In this document: positions 43,398 through 52,633 of the stretch, in pieces
Layout: the number at the start of each line of letters is the position of its first letter
Position numbering within the stretch: position 1 is the first letter of the stretch
Assembly (NCBI GenBank): GCA_039105265.1
Contig: JAPFFF010000013.1
Location: forward strand, 3,844,001-3,908,000
Source: Tritrichomonas musculus
Lineage: Eukaryota; Parabasalia; Tritrichomonadida; Tritrichomonadidae
Reading direction: 5' to 3'
Length of the DNA: 64,000 nucleotides
Made by a program: the position numbers and the translations under genes
The notes under the pieces: generated by a model
Seen by the model: the letters and a program-made list of their open reading frames with translations, nothing else
What the model was told of the DNA's origin: nothing
Database searches by the model: none

Positions 43398-44789
43398 ATG
43401 AACCAGCCCCTTGCGCCCAAAGAATTCGCCCATTTACCTGAAAATGCAGATAAAAGACAATTGATCGAGCTTATCAGTAATTCAGAAGAATATAAAAACG
43501 TTAAAAATTTTCGCAATCAATTAGATATTCTTGTGGAGTTTTCAAAATCCACTGGAAACACTAAAGATAAAATATCACAAAAAGAATTAGGAGAGTTATT
43601 CAATGTTTCGGTAGATACCTTTAAATACCAGCTTAAAAAAGCAAAAGATGAAAAAAATGGTTTAATTGGTAGAAACGGTCACCCTTATTTGACCAAAGAC
43701 CAAGATTTGGAGTTAATTAAAAAATGGATCGAAATACATCCTCATCCCCCAAAATTAGCAGCAGTAAAACAATTTATTCTGGAAACTTTTGGATTGCCAT
43801 TATGTTATCGTTCCCTTCTCAAAATATTTGATCGTATTGGCTTCAAAATCGCAAAAGGTGAAGCGTTAGAGGCAGATCGTTATTGTGCAGATACCAAAAA
43901 TATTGACTTCTTTTATGAAAATTTATTTGCATTTTTCCAAACATATCAAATACCCTCGCAAATCGTGTTTAATTTTGACGAAGAAGGTCATGAAGCATAT
44001 ACCGATGCAGTTAAAGAATTTGTGGTTGTGCCTAAAACCCATGAAGGAAAAGTGACATTTCCGGTCTCAAGAAAAAACGACCATACGACTTTCATAGCCT
44101 GCATTAGCGCAAGTGGCGAATACATGAAACCACTAATAATAATTAAGAGAAAAACCGTCGACTCACAATATTTATTTGTTCCTTTGCAAGATAAAGTTCT
44201 GATTGATTCTTCAGAAAGTGGTTATATTAATGCCGAAATTTATGACAAATGGATCAATACTGAATTTTTCCCTACTTTAAAAGAAAAAAGAAATCTTTTT
44301 GCTTATGATGGGCCAGCTGTTCTTTTGCTGGACGGCTGGTCATCTCACATTACAGCTGATTTAATTAAAAAATGTTATGAAAATAATGTGAAAATGTTCT
44401 TCCTCCCTCCACATTCTTCACATGAAACTCAGCCTCTGGACTTGCTAATATTTCACCTTCACAAGGACAAAATTCGGAAATTATGTGATGATACTGATGG
44501 AGAAGTTATCACAGACAAAATTTTAGATTTGTATTCAACTTTTCAGAGTGTCGCGAATGTTAAAAATATAAAATCGTCATTCGAAGCTTCTGGTGCTGTT
44601 TATGATATTTCAAATTCACTTTTCCCAATCAAACATTACTCAAAAGATTTTGCAACAAGACTTTCGTGCAATAATTATAATAAACAGCAAAAGAAAGACT
44701 TAAAAGTCAAAAGAGAAGGCTATAAAGAAAAAAGAATCAATATCGAAGAATTATGGAAAATTCACCTACAAAAACAAGTCCTAAAATAA
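43398..44789 (+). CDS. Pogo/Jerky-like DDE_1 transposase
   Basis: 463 aa from the ATG at 43398. An upstream in-frame ATG at 43365 would add MYIWSWPLKLC, which looks non-conserved, so I prefer the later start. An N-terminal helix-turn-helix (SQKELGELFNVSVDTFKYQL) and a second CENP-B-like segment (YLTKDQDLELIKKWIEIHPH) are followed by the DDE_1 catalytic core. Counting from 43365, the acidic residues are D205 (FNFDEEG), D323 (LLLDGWSSH) and D359 (ETQPLDLLIF), a D-D-35-D spacing typical of pogo elements. The frame is intact with all three acids, so the transposase may be functional or recently active. No convincing terminal inverted repeats were found by eye. Confidence 0.8.
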   Translation: MNQPLAPKEFAHLPENADKRQLIELISNSEEYKNVKNFRNQLDILVEFSKSTGNTKDKISQKELGELFNVSVDTFKYQLKKAKDEKNGLIGRNGHPYLTKDQDLELIKKWIEIHPHPPKLAAVKQFILETFGLPLCYRSLLKIFDRIGFKIAKGEALEADRYCADTKNIDFFYENLFAFFQTYQIPSQIVFNFDEEGHEAYTDAVKEFVVVPKTHEGKVTFPVSRKNDHTTFIACISASGEYMKPLIIIKRKTVDSQYLFVPLQDKVLIDSSESGYINAEIYDKWINTEFFPTLKEKRNLFAYDGPAVLLLDGWSSHITADLIKKCYENNVKMFFLPPHSSHETQPLDLLIFHLHKDKIRKLCDDTDGEVITDKILDLYSTFQSVANVKNIKSSFEASGAVYDISNSLFPIKHYSKDFATRLSCNNYNKQQKKDLKVKREGYKEKRINIEELWKIHLQKQVLK

Positions 44790-45073
44790 CAAAAATTAGT
44801 CAAGGAATTCCAAGTATAGTTAAAAATGATTTTGAAGCACTCCATTCAAGATTATTAAGTGCATTTGTTCCATTGGATGGTTCAGTTAAAAACGACGATA
44901 TTGATATTGAACAGAAAAAAGGAAGACCTAAAAAAGATGAAAGATTAGAAGAGTTTTTAAAAGAAAATCAGGAAATAATTAAACAATATCAAATGATTAG
45001 TTTTGAAGACAAATTAATTATTGAATTAGCAAATATTGGTATAAATGTACCAAACATGGCTAATACAGATTAA
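44753..45073 (+). CDS. Small overlapping ORF with AT-hook-like motif
   Basis: 106 aa, starting 37 bases before the end of the transposase gene in another frame. It contains KKGRPKKDE, an AT-hook-like minor-groove binding motif, and acidic/amphipathic flanks (RLEEFLKENQEIIKQYQ). It could be an accessory protein of the element, or a C-terminal extension of the transposase separated by a single frameshift. The hook suits DNA binding in either case. No family is recognised. Confidence 0.5.
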   Translation: MENSPTKTSPKITKISQGIPSIVKNDFEALHSRLLSAFVPLDGSVKNDDIDIEQKKGRPKKDERLEEFLKENQEIIKQYQMISFEDKLIIELANIGINVPNMANTD

Positions 45074-46175
45074 AACTAAATATCAAATGAATTATTTTTA
45101 TTATTTGTTATTTATTTTTTTTATTTTTATTTAATTTTTCTAAAAATTTTCTAAAATTTTAGAAATGTAAAGTATTCAAATTTTGATTGAAAAAAGAGTG
45201 GGGTAGATGTAAAAGTGAGGTGGTTGTGCACTATACTATATTATTACTTTTTATATTATATAAAATAAAAAAATATGTTCTCATATTTTTTTTTTCAAAA
45301 GATATTTATATAATAATATTAAACTTTTTCAATATTTTGTTTTCAATAAGCTTATTGAATAAATTGAATTCGTTACTAAATTTCCGATACTCAATTTTTT
45401 TTGGAAATTTTTGTATTAAGCGTTTGCTATTTTCCACACTCTTTATGCTCGTTATCGTATTCAAACAAATAAAGATCAGAAAAATCTTTTATTTAACATT
45501 TTTCGAGAATTTTAAATTTTGATTATATAAAGTAAGTGAATGCATTCAAAAAAACATTATTGCTAATAAAATATAATCTCATATGTCAAAAATTGTTAAT
45601 TATTTTTAAAGCTTTATTTCTTTATTATTCAATATTCATTATTTTCATACCAGACCAAATGTGCAACAAATAGTTTTCAAATGAAATATTACCTTATAAG
45701 AACAATTAATGAGGATTATTGCAAATTGGGAAATGGTTCCTTCTTGATTTTTACTATCCTTTCTATTGATAGAAAGAAAAGAAATAATTTTCAGACATCC
45801 ATGATCTTTCATTTTTCTTAAAAAAAGATAATTTCTCATTTAATATAACATTTTTATTTGATTATTTAATAAAATATTAATTTTTACTAATGTTTTTAAT
45901 AAAATTTATGATAATTCAATTTCATATAATTAAAATGCTGATATGTATGATTTATATGTAAAATTGAATCAATTTGATGAATATATTTCATAAATCTGAA
46001 CTTCTTTTTTATTTGAAGATAAATCTCAATTTTCAATATAAATAAAAATAATTGAAAGAATTGAATTAAATAATTCAAATAATTTATCAAAATATTGAAT
46101 TGAGCAAATAAACAACTGAAAACAATTCAAATCTTTTTTAAAAAATATATTTTAAAAAAATGCGACTAATCCATA
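45074..46175. other. AT-rich intergenic, no gene supported
   Basis: Contains only short low-complexity frames. A perfect 8-bp hairpin CTTTCTATTGATAGAAAG lies at 45759-45776. The far end is the promoter region of the CH-domain gene. Some of this stretch may still be 3' flank of the pogo element. Confidence 0.5.
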
Positions 46176-46182
46176 TCATTTT
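46176..46182 (+). promoter_or_regulatory. Initiator-like motif (TCATTTT) of the CH-domain gene
   Basis: TCATTTTTTTTT lies about 30 bases before the ATG at 46209 and fits the trichomonad initiator. The leader after it is A-rich, as is common upstream of strongly expressed genes. Confidence 0.6.
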
Positions 46183-46208
46183 TTTTTAAAACAAATAACA
46201 AAATACAA

Positions 46209-49200
46209 ATGAGTCTTACTAAAGTTAATAACGATTGGGTTCCTCTCCAAAAGAAAGTTTTCACCCGATGGGTCAATGCTCATCTTAACAATGCAGCCCC
46301 TGAAGTTGGAGACATTACAAAGGACTTATCAAACGGTGTTGCTCTTGTCGAACTTGCAAAGGTTCTCACCAAGAAAGACACTCCAAGACCATGGAAGAAA
46401 GAACCAAAGAGAAATGTTGATCAAGTTATGAATTGCGATCTTTCCGTTGATATGTTTACAAAAGACGGCGTCAAACTCATCGGAATCTCCGGAAAAGACG
46501 TCAACGACAACAACGAGAAACTCATTCTTGGATACGTCTGGTCGCTGATTTTACATTATTCAATTGGCAACGCCGTTACAGACGACAAGGACAACAACAG
46601 CACAGCCAAGAAGCCCGCCAAGAACGCGCTCCTCGAGTGGGCGATCGGACGCACGTCAAACTATCCAAACATCACCAAATTCCAGCCATACGGACTGTCA
46701 ATGTGCGCACTGCTGGATTCCTACGTTCCAGACAGAATCAACTACTACAAGCTCAATCCACAGGACACACAGCGCAACGCACAACTCGCTGCTGATGTCA
46801 TGAAAGAGCTCGGAATCACAGTTTTTGTTTATCCAGACGATCTTGCAGCGAACAACGGAAACGTTGACGAGAAGACACTCCTCACGCAGCTCGCAGCTGC
46901 CAAGGTTGTTCTCGACAACTTAAAAGCTGCACCAGCACCAGCACCAGTGGCCAAAGAGACAAAGACAGTCGTCGAAGACAATCATGCAAAAGAAGAAGCT
47001 GAAAGACTTGCAAAAGAGAAAGCTGAAGCAGAAAGAATTGCACGCGAAAAGGCAGAAGCTGAGAGACTCGCAAAGGAGAAAGCTGAAGCTGAGAGACTCG
47101 CCAAGCAAAAAGCTGATGCAGAACAACTTGCCAAACAAAAAGCTGAAGCTGACAAAATTGCCAAGCAAAAGGCTGATGCAGAACAACTTGCTAAGCAAAA
47201 GGCAGAGGCAGAAAGACTTGCCAAGCAAAAAGCTGAACAAGACAGAATTGCGCGTGAAAAGGCAGAAGCTGACAGAATTGCGAAGCAGAAGGCAGAACAG
47301 CAACGCATAATTCACCAACAAGAAGAGACACAGAGAATCCAGCGCCAAAAGATCGAACAAGAAAGAATTCAGCGTGAACGCGCAGAGCAAGAAAGAATTG
47401 CCAAAGAGCGAGCGGAAGCACAAGCAAGAGAAGAGAAAGAACGAATTGCTCGTCAAAAGGCCGAACAAGAGCGTCAGGCAATTGAACGCGCAGAGCAACA
47501 ACGCTTAGCACGCCAAAAAGAAGAAGCCCAGCGTCTCGCCAAGGAAAAGGCCGCTGCTGACGCAAAAGCCGAGGAAAGAAGAGTTCTTCAGCGCAGACTT
47601 GAACAAGAAAAACTCGCTCGCGAAAAGGCCGATCAAGAACGCCTCGCCAAAGAAAAAGTTGAAGCAGAAAGACTTGCAGAAGCGGAAAGAGTCGCCAAGC
47701 AAAAGGCAGAGCAGGAAGCACGCGAAAAGGCAGACCAGCTTGAACGCGAGAAAGACCAAGCCGAGAGAATTGCTCGCGAGAAGTCAGACATTGAATCACG
47801 CTACCAACGCGAAGTTGCATCACGAGAACATCTCGAAAGCGAAATCCAGCGCTTAAAGCAACAATTGGATGAGACACAGCACAACGCAGAAAAGGACCAT
47901 GACAGCCTTGTTACTGAGAACGATCGCCTCAAGCGCTCCTTGCTTGAAGCACAGGAAAACGCCAGAAATGATCACGAAAATCTTTCACAGACAATCGAGC
48001 GTCTGACAAGAGACGCCAAATTCGAGCACGACAATTTCGCCTCTGAAGTTGAACGTTTGAAGAAAGACTTACACGACTCGGAAGCACGCGCAAACGACTT
48101 GTACAACAAGATGCAACAAGAAGAACAAAACGCGAGAGCTGATCACGACAAGCTCTCGCAAACAATCGACCAAATGAAATTTGACGCACAGAAAGATCAC
48201 GACAACTTGTCATCTGAAATCGAACGCTTAAAGCGCGAATTGGCAGACACAGTCTCACAGAAGAACGACCTCTCTGCCCAGCTTGCCGATGCATTGAAGC
48301 AAGCACAGCAAGAACGCGACAGCCTCAACGCTGAAATCGATCGTGCCAGGAAAGAATCACAGTCACAAGCTGACCACCTCAATGGCGAAATCGAGCACCT
48401 CAAGAAACAGTTGTCTGATTCTGAATCCCGCTGCAACGAGTTAAGAAGCACAATCGCAGCAACACAGCAGCAAGCCAAAGCAGACCACGACGGACTTTGC
48501 GCACAAATCGAGAAACTCAAGAAGGATGCCGCAGCTGATCACGCAAACATGCTCAAAGAAAACGACGGACTTAAGAAGCAAGTTGCCGATGCAGTTGCAC
48601 AAAAGAACGCCGTTTCTGCTACATTGGCAGACACACAAAAGAAGGCCCAAGCAGACCACGACAAACTCACAGCAACAATTGAGCAATTGAAGAAGGATGC
48701 AGCCGCAGATCACGCCAAACTTTCAGCTGAAATCGAGAAAATCAAGAAAGACGCAGCTGCAGATCACGCAAACTTAACAAACGAAATTGCTCACATGAAG
48801 AAAGAATTGGCTGACTCAGAAGCTCGCTGCAACGAACTAAGAAAGACAATCGCAGACAACCAAAACCTCGCCAAAGCAGATCACGGCAAACTTTGCCAAC
48901 AAATCGAAGCACTCAAGAAACAGTTGGCAGACGCTGTTGCACAAAAGAATGCAGTCTCAGCCACATTGGCTGACACACAAAAGAAGGCCCAAGATGACCA
49001 CAACAAACTCACAGCAACAATCGAGCAATTGAAGAAGGATGCGGTAGCTGAAAAAGCCAAACTTTCAGGTGAAATCGAGAAGCTCAAGAAGGATGCAGCT
49101 GCAGATCATGCAGCTTTAACAGCCGAAATTGCACGCATCAACAAGGAAGCTCAGGCAGACCACGCCAACCTTTGCGGCGAAATCGATCATGCAAAGAAGG

Positions 49201-51353
49201 CAGTTGCTGACTCAGAAGCACGCTGCAATGAATTGAGAAAGACGCTCGACAATGCACAAAAGGCAGCGAAAGCTGACCACGACAAATTAGTCAGTGACAT
49301 TGAAAGTGCCAAGAACGCAGCCAAAGCCGACCACGACAAGATGGCCTCTGAAATCACCAGCACCAAGAACGCAGCCAAAACCGACCACGACAAACTTTCA
49401 GGCGACATTGCAAAGCTCAACAAGTCATTGGCGGACGCACAGGCCAAGAATGCAGAGCTCACTAAGACACTGGCTGCTGAACAGCAAAAGGCACAGCAGG
49501 ACCACGCTGCTCTTGCACAACAAATCGACCAATTGAAGAGAGATGCAGAAACACAAAAAGCAAACTTCAACACAGAAATGGCACGCGTCAAGAATGCAGC
49601 ACGATCCGATCACGACAACCTTTCAAACGAAATCAATCACCAGAAACAATTGCTGGCTGACTCAGAGTCACACTGCAACGAATTGAGATCATCACTTTCA
49701 GAACAACAACAGCGTGCCAAAGCAGACCACGACAGCCTCAATGCACAAATTGAAAGCGCCAGGAGGGATGCACAGGCAGATCACACCAAACTTTGCTCTG
49801 AAATCGACAGAGTCAAGAATGATGCACAGAACGAGCGCAACCGCCTCAACGGTGAATTTGACAAATTAAGAAGCGCATTGTCAACATCCGAATCACAGAA
49901 GAACGATCTTTCTAACAAACTTGCTTCAGCACAGCAGCAAGTGCAATCAGAGCACGATAGACTCACCTCTGAAATTGAGAACACAAAGAATGCCGCAGCA
50001 GCAGATCACGCCAACCTTTCATCAGAAATCCAGCACTTGAAGCAATCACTGTCTGAGTCCGAGAAGCACAGCGACGAACTAAGAAACACGGTCCAGGAAA
50101 CAGAGAGGCGCGCACAAGCCGACCACGACAAACTTGTCGGCGAAATGGACAAAGCAAGAAGTGACGCACAGAGCCAAATCAGCAACCTCAACAGCCAGAT
50201 CGACAACCTCAAAGGCCAGTTGGCTGACGCAGTTGCACAGAAGAACCAACTCACGAGCAGATTAGAAGCAGCCGAGAAGCAGGCGCAGGCCGACCAAGCC
50301 AGATTCAATGCAGAAGTTGAGAAGATGAGGAAGGACGCACAAGCTGACCACGACAACCTCGCACACGAAATCGAACGTGTTAGAAATGAATCGCAAACAA
50401 AAATCAGCAACCTCACTGGCGAAATCGACCACCTCAGGAAGGCCCTTGCTGACTCAGAATCCCGCTGCAACGAAGTCAAGAAGTCACTCGCTGACGCACA
50501 AAAGGCCGCCAAAGCAGATCACGACTCGCTTTGCGCACAAATCGAGAAACTCAAGAAGGACGCAGCAGCCGACCACGCCAAACTCGCAGCTGAAATCGCA
50601 AATCTCAAGAAGTCGTTGGCCGATGCAACCGCCAAGAATTCACAGCTCACAACAACATTGGCAACAACACAACAACGCGCCAAAGAAGACCACGATAAAC
50701 TCACTGCCGAAATCGACCATCTCAAGAAGGACGCTGCTGCTGATCGTGCCAAACTCACAGCCGAAATTGAACGCTTAAAGAAGGCACTGGCCGAAGCCGA
50801 AACTAGAGCCAAAGCTGACCACGACAAACTTGTTGCCCAAGTCGAACAAACTAAGAAAGATGCAGCCGCAGATCACGCTAAACTCTGCCAACAAATGGAC
50901 AAGGCCAAGGCCGATGCTAAGGCTGACCACGACAAACTTTCTGCAGAAATCGAGCGCTTGAAGAAGCAGTTGGCTGACGCACTCAGAAAGGCGCAAGAAG
51001 ACAGCAACAAGAACTTGGCTGAAATCGAACGTCTTAAGAAATTGCTCGCTGAGACACAACAGAAAGCCAAGAAGGATCATGACGACCTCTCAGCAGAAAT
51101 CGAAAGACTCAATAAGTTGCTCGCTGACACACAAAAGAAGGCCAAAGAAGACCACGACAAACTTCAAGCAGAAATCGATCGCTTGAGGAAACAATTGGGC
51201 GACACAATCCTCAAGGCAAAGAAGGATCACGATGACTTAATGAACTTGATCGAACGTTATAAGAAGGGACTAGTCGATATCGACGGCGTTGTTGATGATA
51301 CGCTCACCGATCCAAAGGGAGGAGTTCGCCAAAGCAAATCCAACTTTGTTTAA
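46209..51353 (+). CDS. Calponin-homology actin-binding protein with giant coiled coil
   Basis: 1714 aa. Two tandem CH domains of the alpha-actinin/filamin type: CH1 about 13-118 (FTRWVNAHLNNAAPEVGDI; LILGYVWSLILHYSI) and CH2 about 135-238 (AKNALLEWAIGRTSNYPN; LCALLDSYVPDRINYYKL; VYPDDLA). This pair is a standard F-actin binding module. An APAPAP linker follows, then a charged single-helix-like stretch of 10-residue AEAERLAKEK repeats (about 255-480). A very long coiled coil of 18- and 25-residue repeats with the theme ADHDKLxxEIExLKK runs to about 1690. EF-hands and spectrin repeats are lacking, so it is not a canonical alpha-actinin. Probable role: cortical actin cross-linker or scaffold. 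It is GC-richer than its surroundings and ends TTTAAATAG, with the stop inside TAAA, the trichomonad poly(A) signal form. Confidence 0.88.
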   Translation: MSLTKVNNDWVPLQKKVFTRWVNAHLNNAAPEVGDITKDLSNGVALVELAKVLTKKDTPRPWKKEPKRNVDQVMNCDLSVDMFTKDGVKLIGISGKDVNDNNEKLILGYVWSLILHYSIGNAVTDDKDNNSTAKKPAKNALLEWAIGRTSNYPNITKFQPYGLSMCALLDSYVPDRINYYKLNPQDTQRNAQLAADVMKELGITVFVYPDDLAANNGNVDEKTLLTQLAAAKVVLDNLKAAPAPAPVAKETKTVVEDNHAKEEAERLAKEKAEAERIAREKAEAERLAKEKAEAERLAKQKADAEQLAKQKAEADKIAKQKADAEQLAKQKAEAERLAKQKAEQDRIAREKAEADRIAKQKAEQQRIIHQQEETQRIQRQKIEQERIQRERAEQERIAKERAEAQAREEKERIARQKAEQERQAIERAEQQRLARQKEEAQRLAKEKAAADAKAEERRVLQRRLEQEKLAREKADQERLAKEKVEAERLAEAERVAKQKAEQEAREKADQLEREKDQAERIAREKSDIESRYQREVASREHLESEIQRLKQQLDETQHNAEKDHDSLVTENDRLKRSLLEAQENARNDHENLSQTIERLTRDAKFEHDNFASEVERLKKDLHDSEARANDLYNKMQQEEQNARADHDKLSQTIDQMKFDAQKDHDNLSSEIERLKRELADTVSQKNDLSAQLADALKQAQQERDSLNAEIDRARKESQSQADHLNGEIEHLKKQLSDSESRCNELRSTIAATQQQAKADHDGLCAQIEKLKKDAAADHANMLKENDGLKKQVADAVAQKNAVSATLADTQKKAQADHDKLTATIEQLKKDAAADHAKLSAEIEKIKKDAAADHANLTNEIAHMKKELADSEARCNELRKTIADNQNLAKADHGKLCQQIEALKKQLADAVAQKNAVSATLADTQKKAQDDHNKLTATIEQLKKDAVAEKAKLSGEIEKLKKDAAADHAALTAEIARINKEAQADHANLCGEIDHAKKAVADSEARCNELRKTLDNAQKAAKADHDKLVSDIESAKNAAKADHDKMASEITSTKNAAKTDHDKLSGDIAKLNKSLADAQAKNAELTKTLAAEQQKAQQDHAALAQQIDQLKRDAETQKANFNTEMARVKNAARSDHDNLSNEINHQKQLLADSESHCNELRSSLSEQQQRAKADHDSLNAQIESARRDAQADHTKLCSEIDRVKNDAQNERNRLNGEFDKLRSALSTSESQKNDLSNKLASAQQQVQSEHDRLTSEIENTKNAAAADHANLSSEIQHLKQSLSESEKHSDELRNTVQETERRAQADHDKLVGEMDKARSDAQSQISNLNSQIDNLKGQLADAVAQKNQLTSRLEAAEKQAQADQARFNAEVEKMRKDAQADHDNLAHEIERVRNESQTKISNLTGEIDHLRKALADSESRCNEVKKSLADAQKAAKADHDSLCAQIEKLKKDAAADHAKLAAEIANLKKSLADATAKNSQLTTTLATTQQRAKEDHDKLTAEIDHLKKDAAADRAKLTAEIERLKKALAEAETRAKADHDKLVAQVEQTKKDAAADHAKLCQQMDKAKADAKADHDKLSAEIERLKKQLADALRKAQEDSNKNLAEIERLKKLLAETQQKAKKDHDDLSAEIERLNKLLADTQKKAKEDHDKLQAEIDRLRKQLGDTILKAKKDHDDLMNLIERYKKGLVDIDGVVDDTLTDPKGGVRQSKSNFV

Positions 51354-51648
51354 ATAGATTATAAAACATAGAAATAAACAGATAGAATTATTAATAAATA
51401 GAAGATAAAATTTTAATTCAAATAATATTTTTTTTTAAGGTTGTACTCTACTGATTTTAGAAGTTTAAATAATCATATCATAATAAATGCCAATCTATAA
51501 ATTTCATTTTGTAAATCAAAGGTAGCCCTTATTACATTTATTTTTTCAGGTTTAAACAAACAAATGCTAAAATATGAATAGATAATGATTGTGCAAATTG
51601 CATAATTGTTTCCAAAATTTGTGTTAATATACTTTATCATCATATGTC

Positions 51649-52283
51649 CAATCAGAGCGACATATTTTTAGCTTTTTTTGGATATTTCTTATAATAATAT
51701 GAGACATTTGATCTTTATGCCATAATCTTCTTGGTATATCATTAGATACTATAGAGCTTCCATTTTGCGATTTAACTTGAGTTGGACGATATGGTATATC
51801 AACAAAATCATCAATATTATATGAGTAATATGAATCATATTCACATTCAAAAATTCTTTCTACCTTCCGCTCATTGTCTTTCTTTGTATTTTTTTTTAAT
51901 ATGATCTACTTTTGTTCTTGTCCTCATTTCATCTTTTGGTGTGTAAATAAAAATATTGGTACTTAGTAATCCCATAAGTTCTTTTATATTTTGCTTTTTC
52001 ATTGTCATTTCTTGAATTGCTATTAGCAATCTTTTCATTCATTTCGTTTTGATTGAAGCACTCATGCGCAAAGCAAAGTCTATTTGAATTAGCAACTCAT
52101 GTAATTGTTATATGCTGACCTTCAATAGATATGAATTTGTCTCAAAAATTGACGGTTCAATGTATGAATTCAAAGATATGTTAGTCTTTGTGATATGTGA
52201 TATGAAATCTTCAACTAAGTCATTCTGAATGAGGAGAGCCAAGTAGCTATCGTTGGCGCCAATTCGCCTTTTTTCGTCAAAAA
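51649..52283 (-). pseudogene. DUF3447-type fragment, decayed (unit A)
   Basis: The minus strand reads FDEKRRIGANDSYLALLIQN, DLVEDFISHITKTNISLNSY, then PSIFETNSYLLKVSI and a stop. This parallels EEKRRIGENDEYICELIRND...YETNPFFLKKKNLS of the intact gene at 24138. Further pieces (KTK-stop-MKRLLIAIQEM, KDEMRTRTKVDHIK) follow with several stops. No ankyrin repeats survive. Confidence 0.7.
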
Positions 52284-52633
52284 TTTTGATCTTATTTCAA
52301 ACAAAGAAAAAATATAATCAAACATATCTTTTACTTACGTTACACGATACTGAAAAATATTGATAGAATGGTATTCCTATTTAATTATTTATTGTTTTAT
52401 ATATTTTAGTTTTATTTATAATATGATCAAATAATTATTTAATCTTCCTTGTTTGATCCTCATTGAAAAACTATATTCATGATATATATCAAATTTAACT
52501 TTTATTGATAATATATTAATATCAATAAAATCCCAAAATCAAAAAAAATAAAACATTATATTTTTGTCAATATTTTATTATTATTATTATTAAGTAATTA
52601 TTTAAAATTAATTCATAATTAAGATTAAAAAAA

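Noticed and set aside
43300-45230. Terminal inverted repeats of the pogo element
   Set aside because: Best candidates by eye (CATTTTTACATATA near 43318 and the complement of TAGATGTAAAAGTG near 45206) match imperfectly and are AT-rich enough to arise by chance.
45645-45839. 64-codon minus-strand ORF
   Set aside because: No start context, no conserved texture, isolated in AT-rich DNA.
46882-51070. Many antisense and alternate-frame ORFs over the CH-domain gene
   Set aside because: They are shadows of the periodic, GC-richer coiled-coil codons; the Cys/Leu/Ser-rich translations have no independent support.
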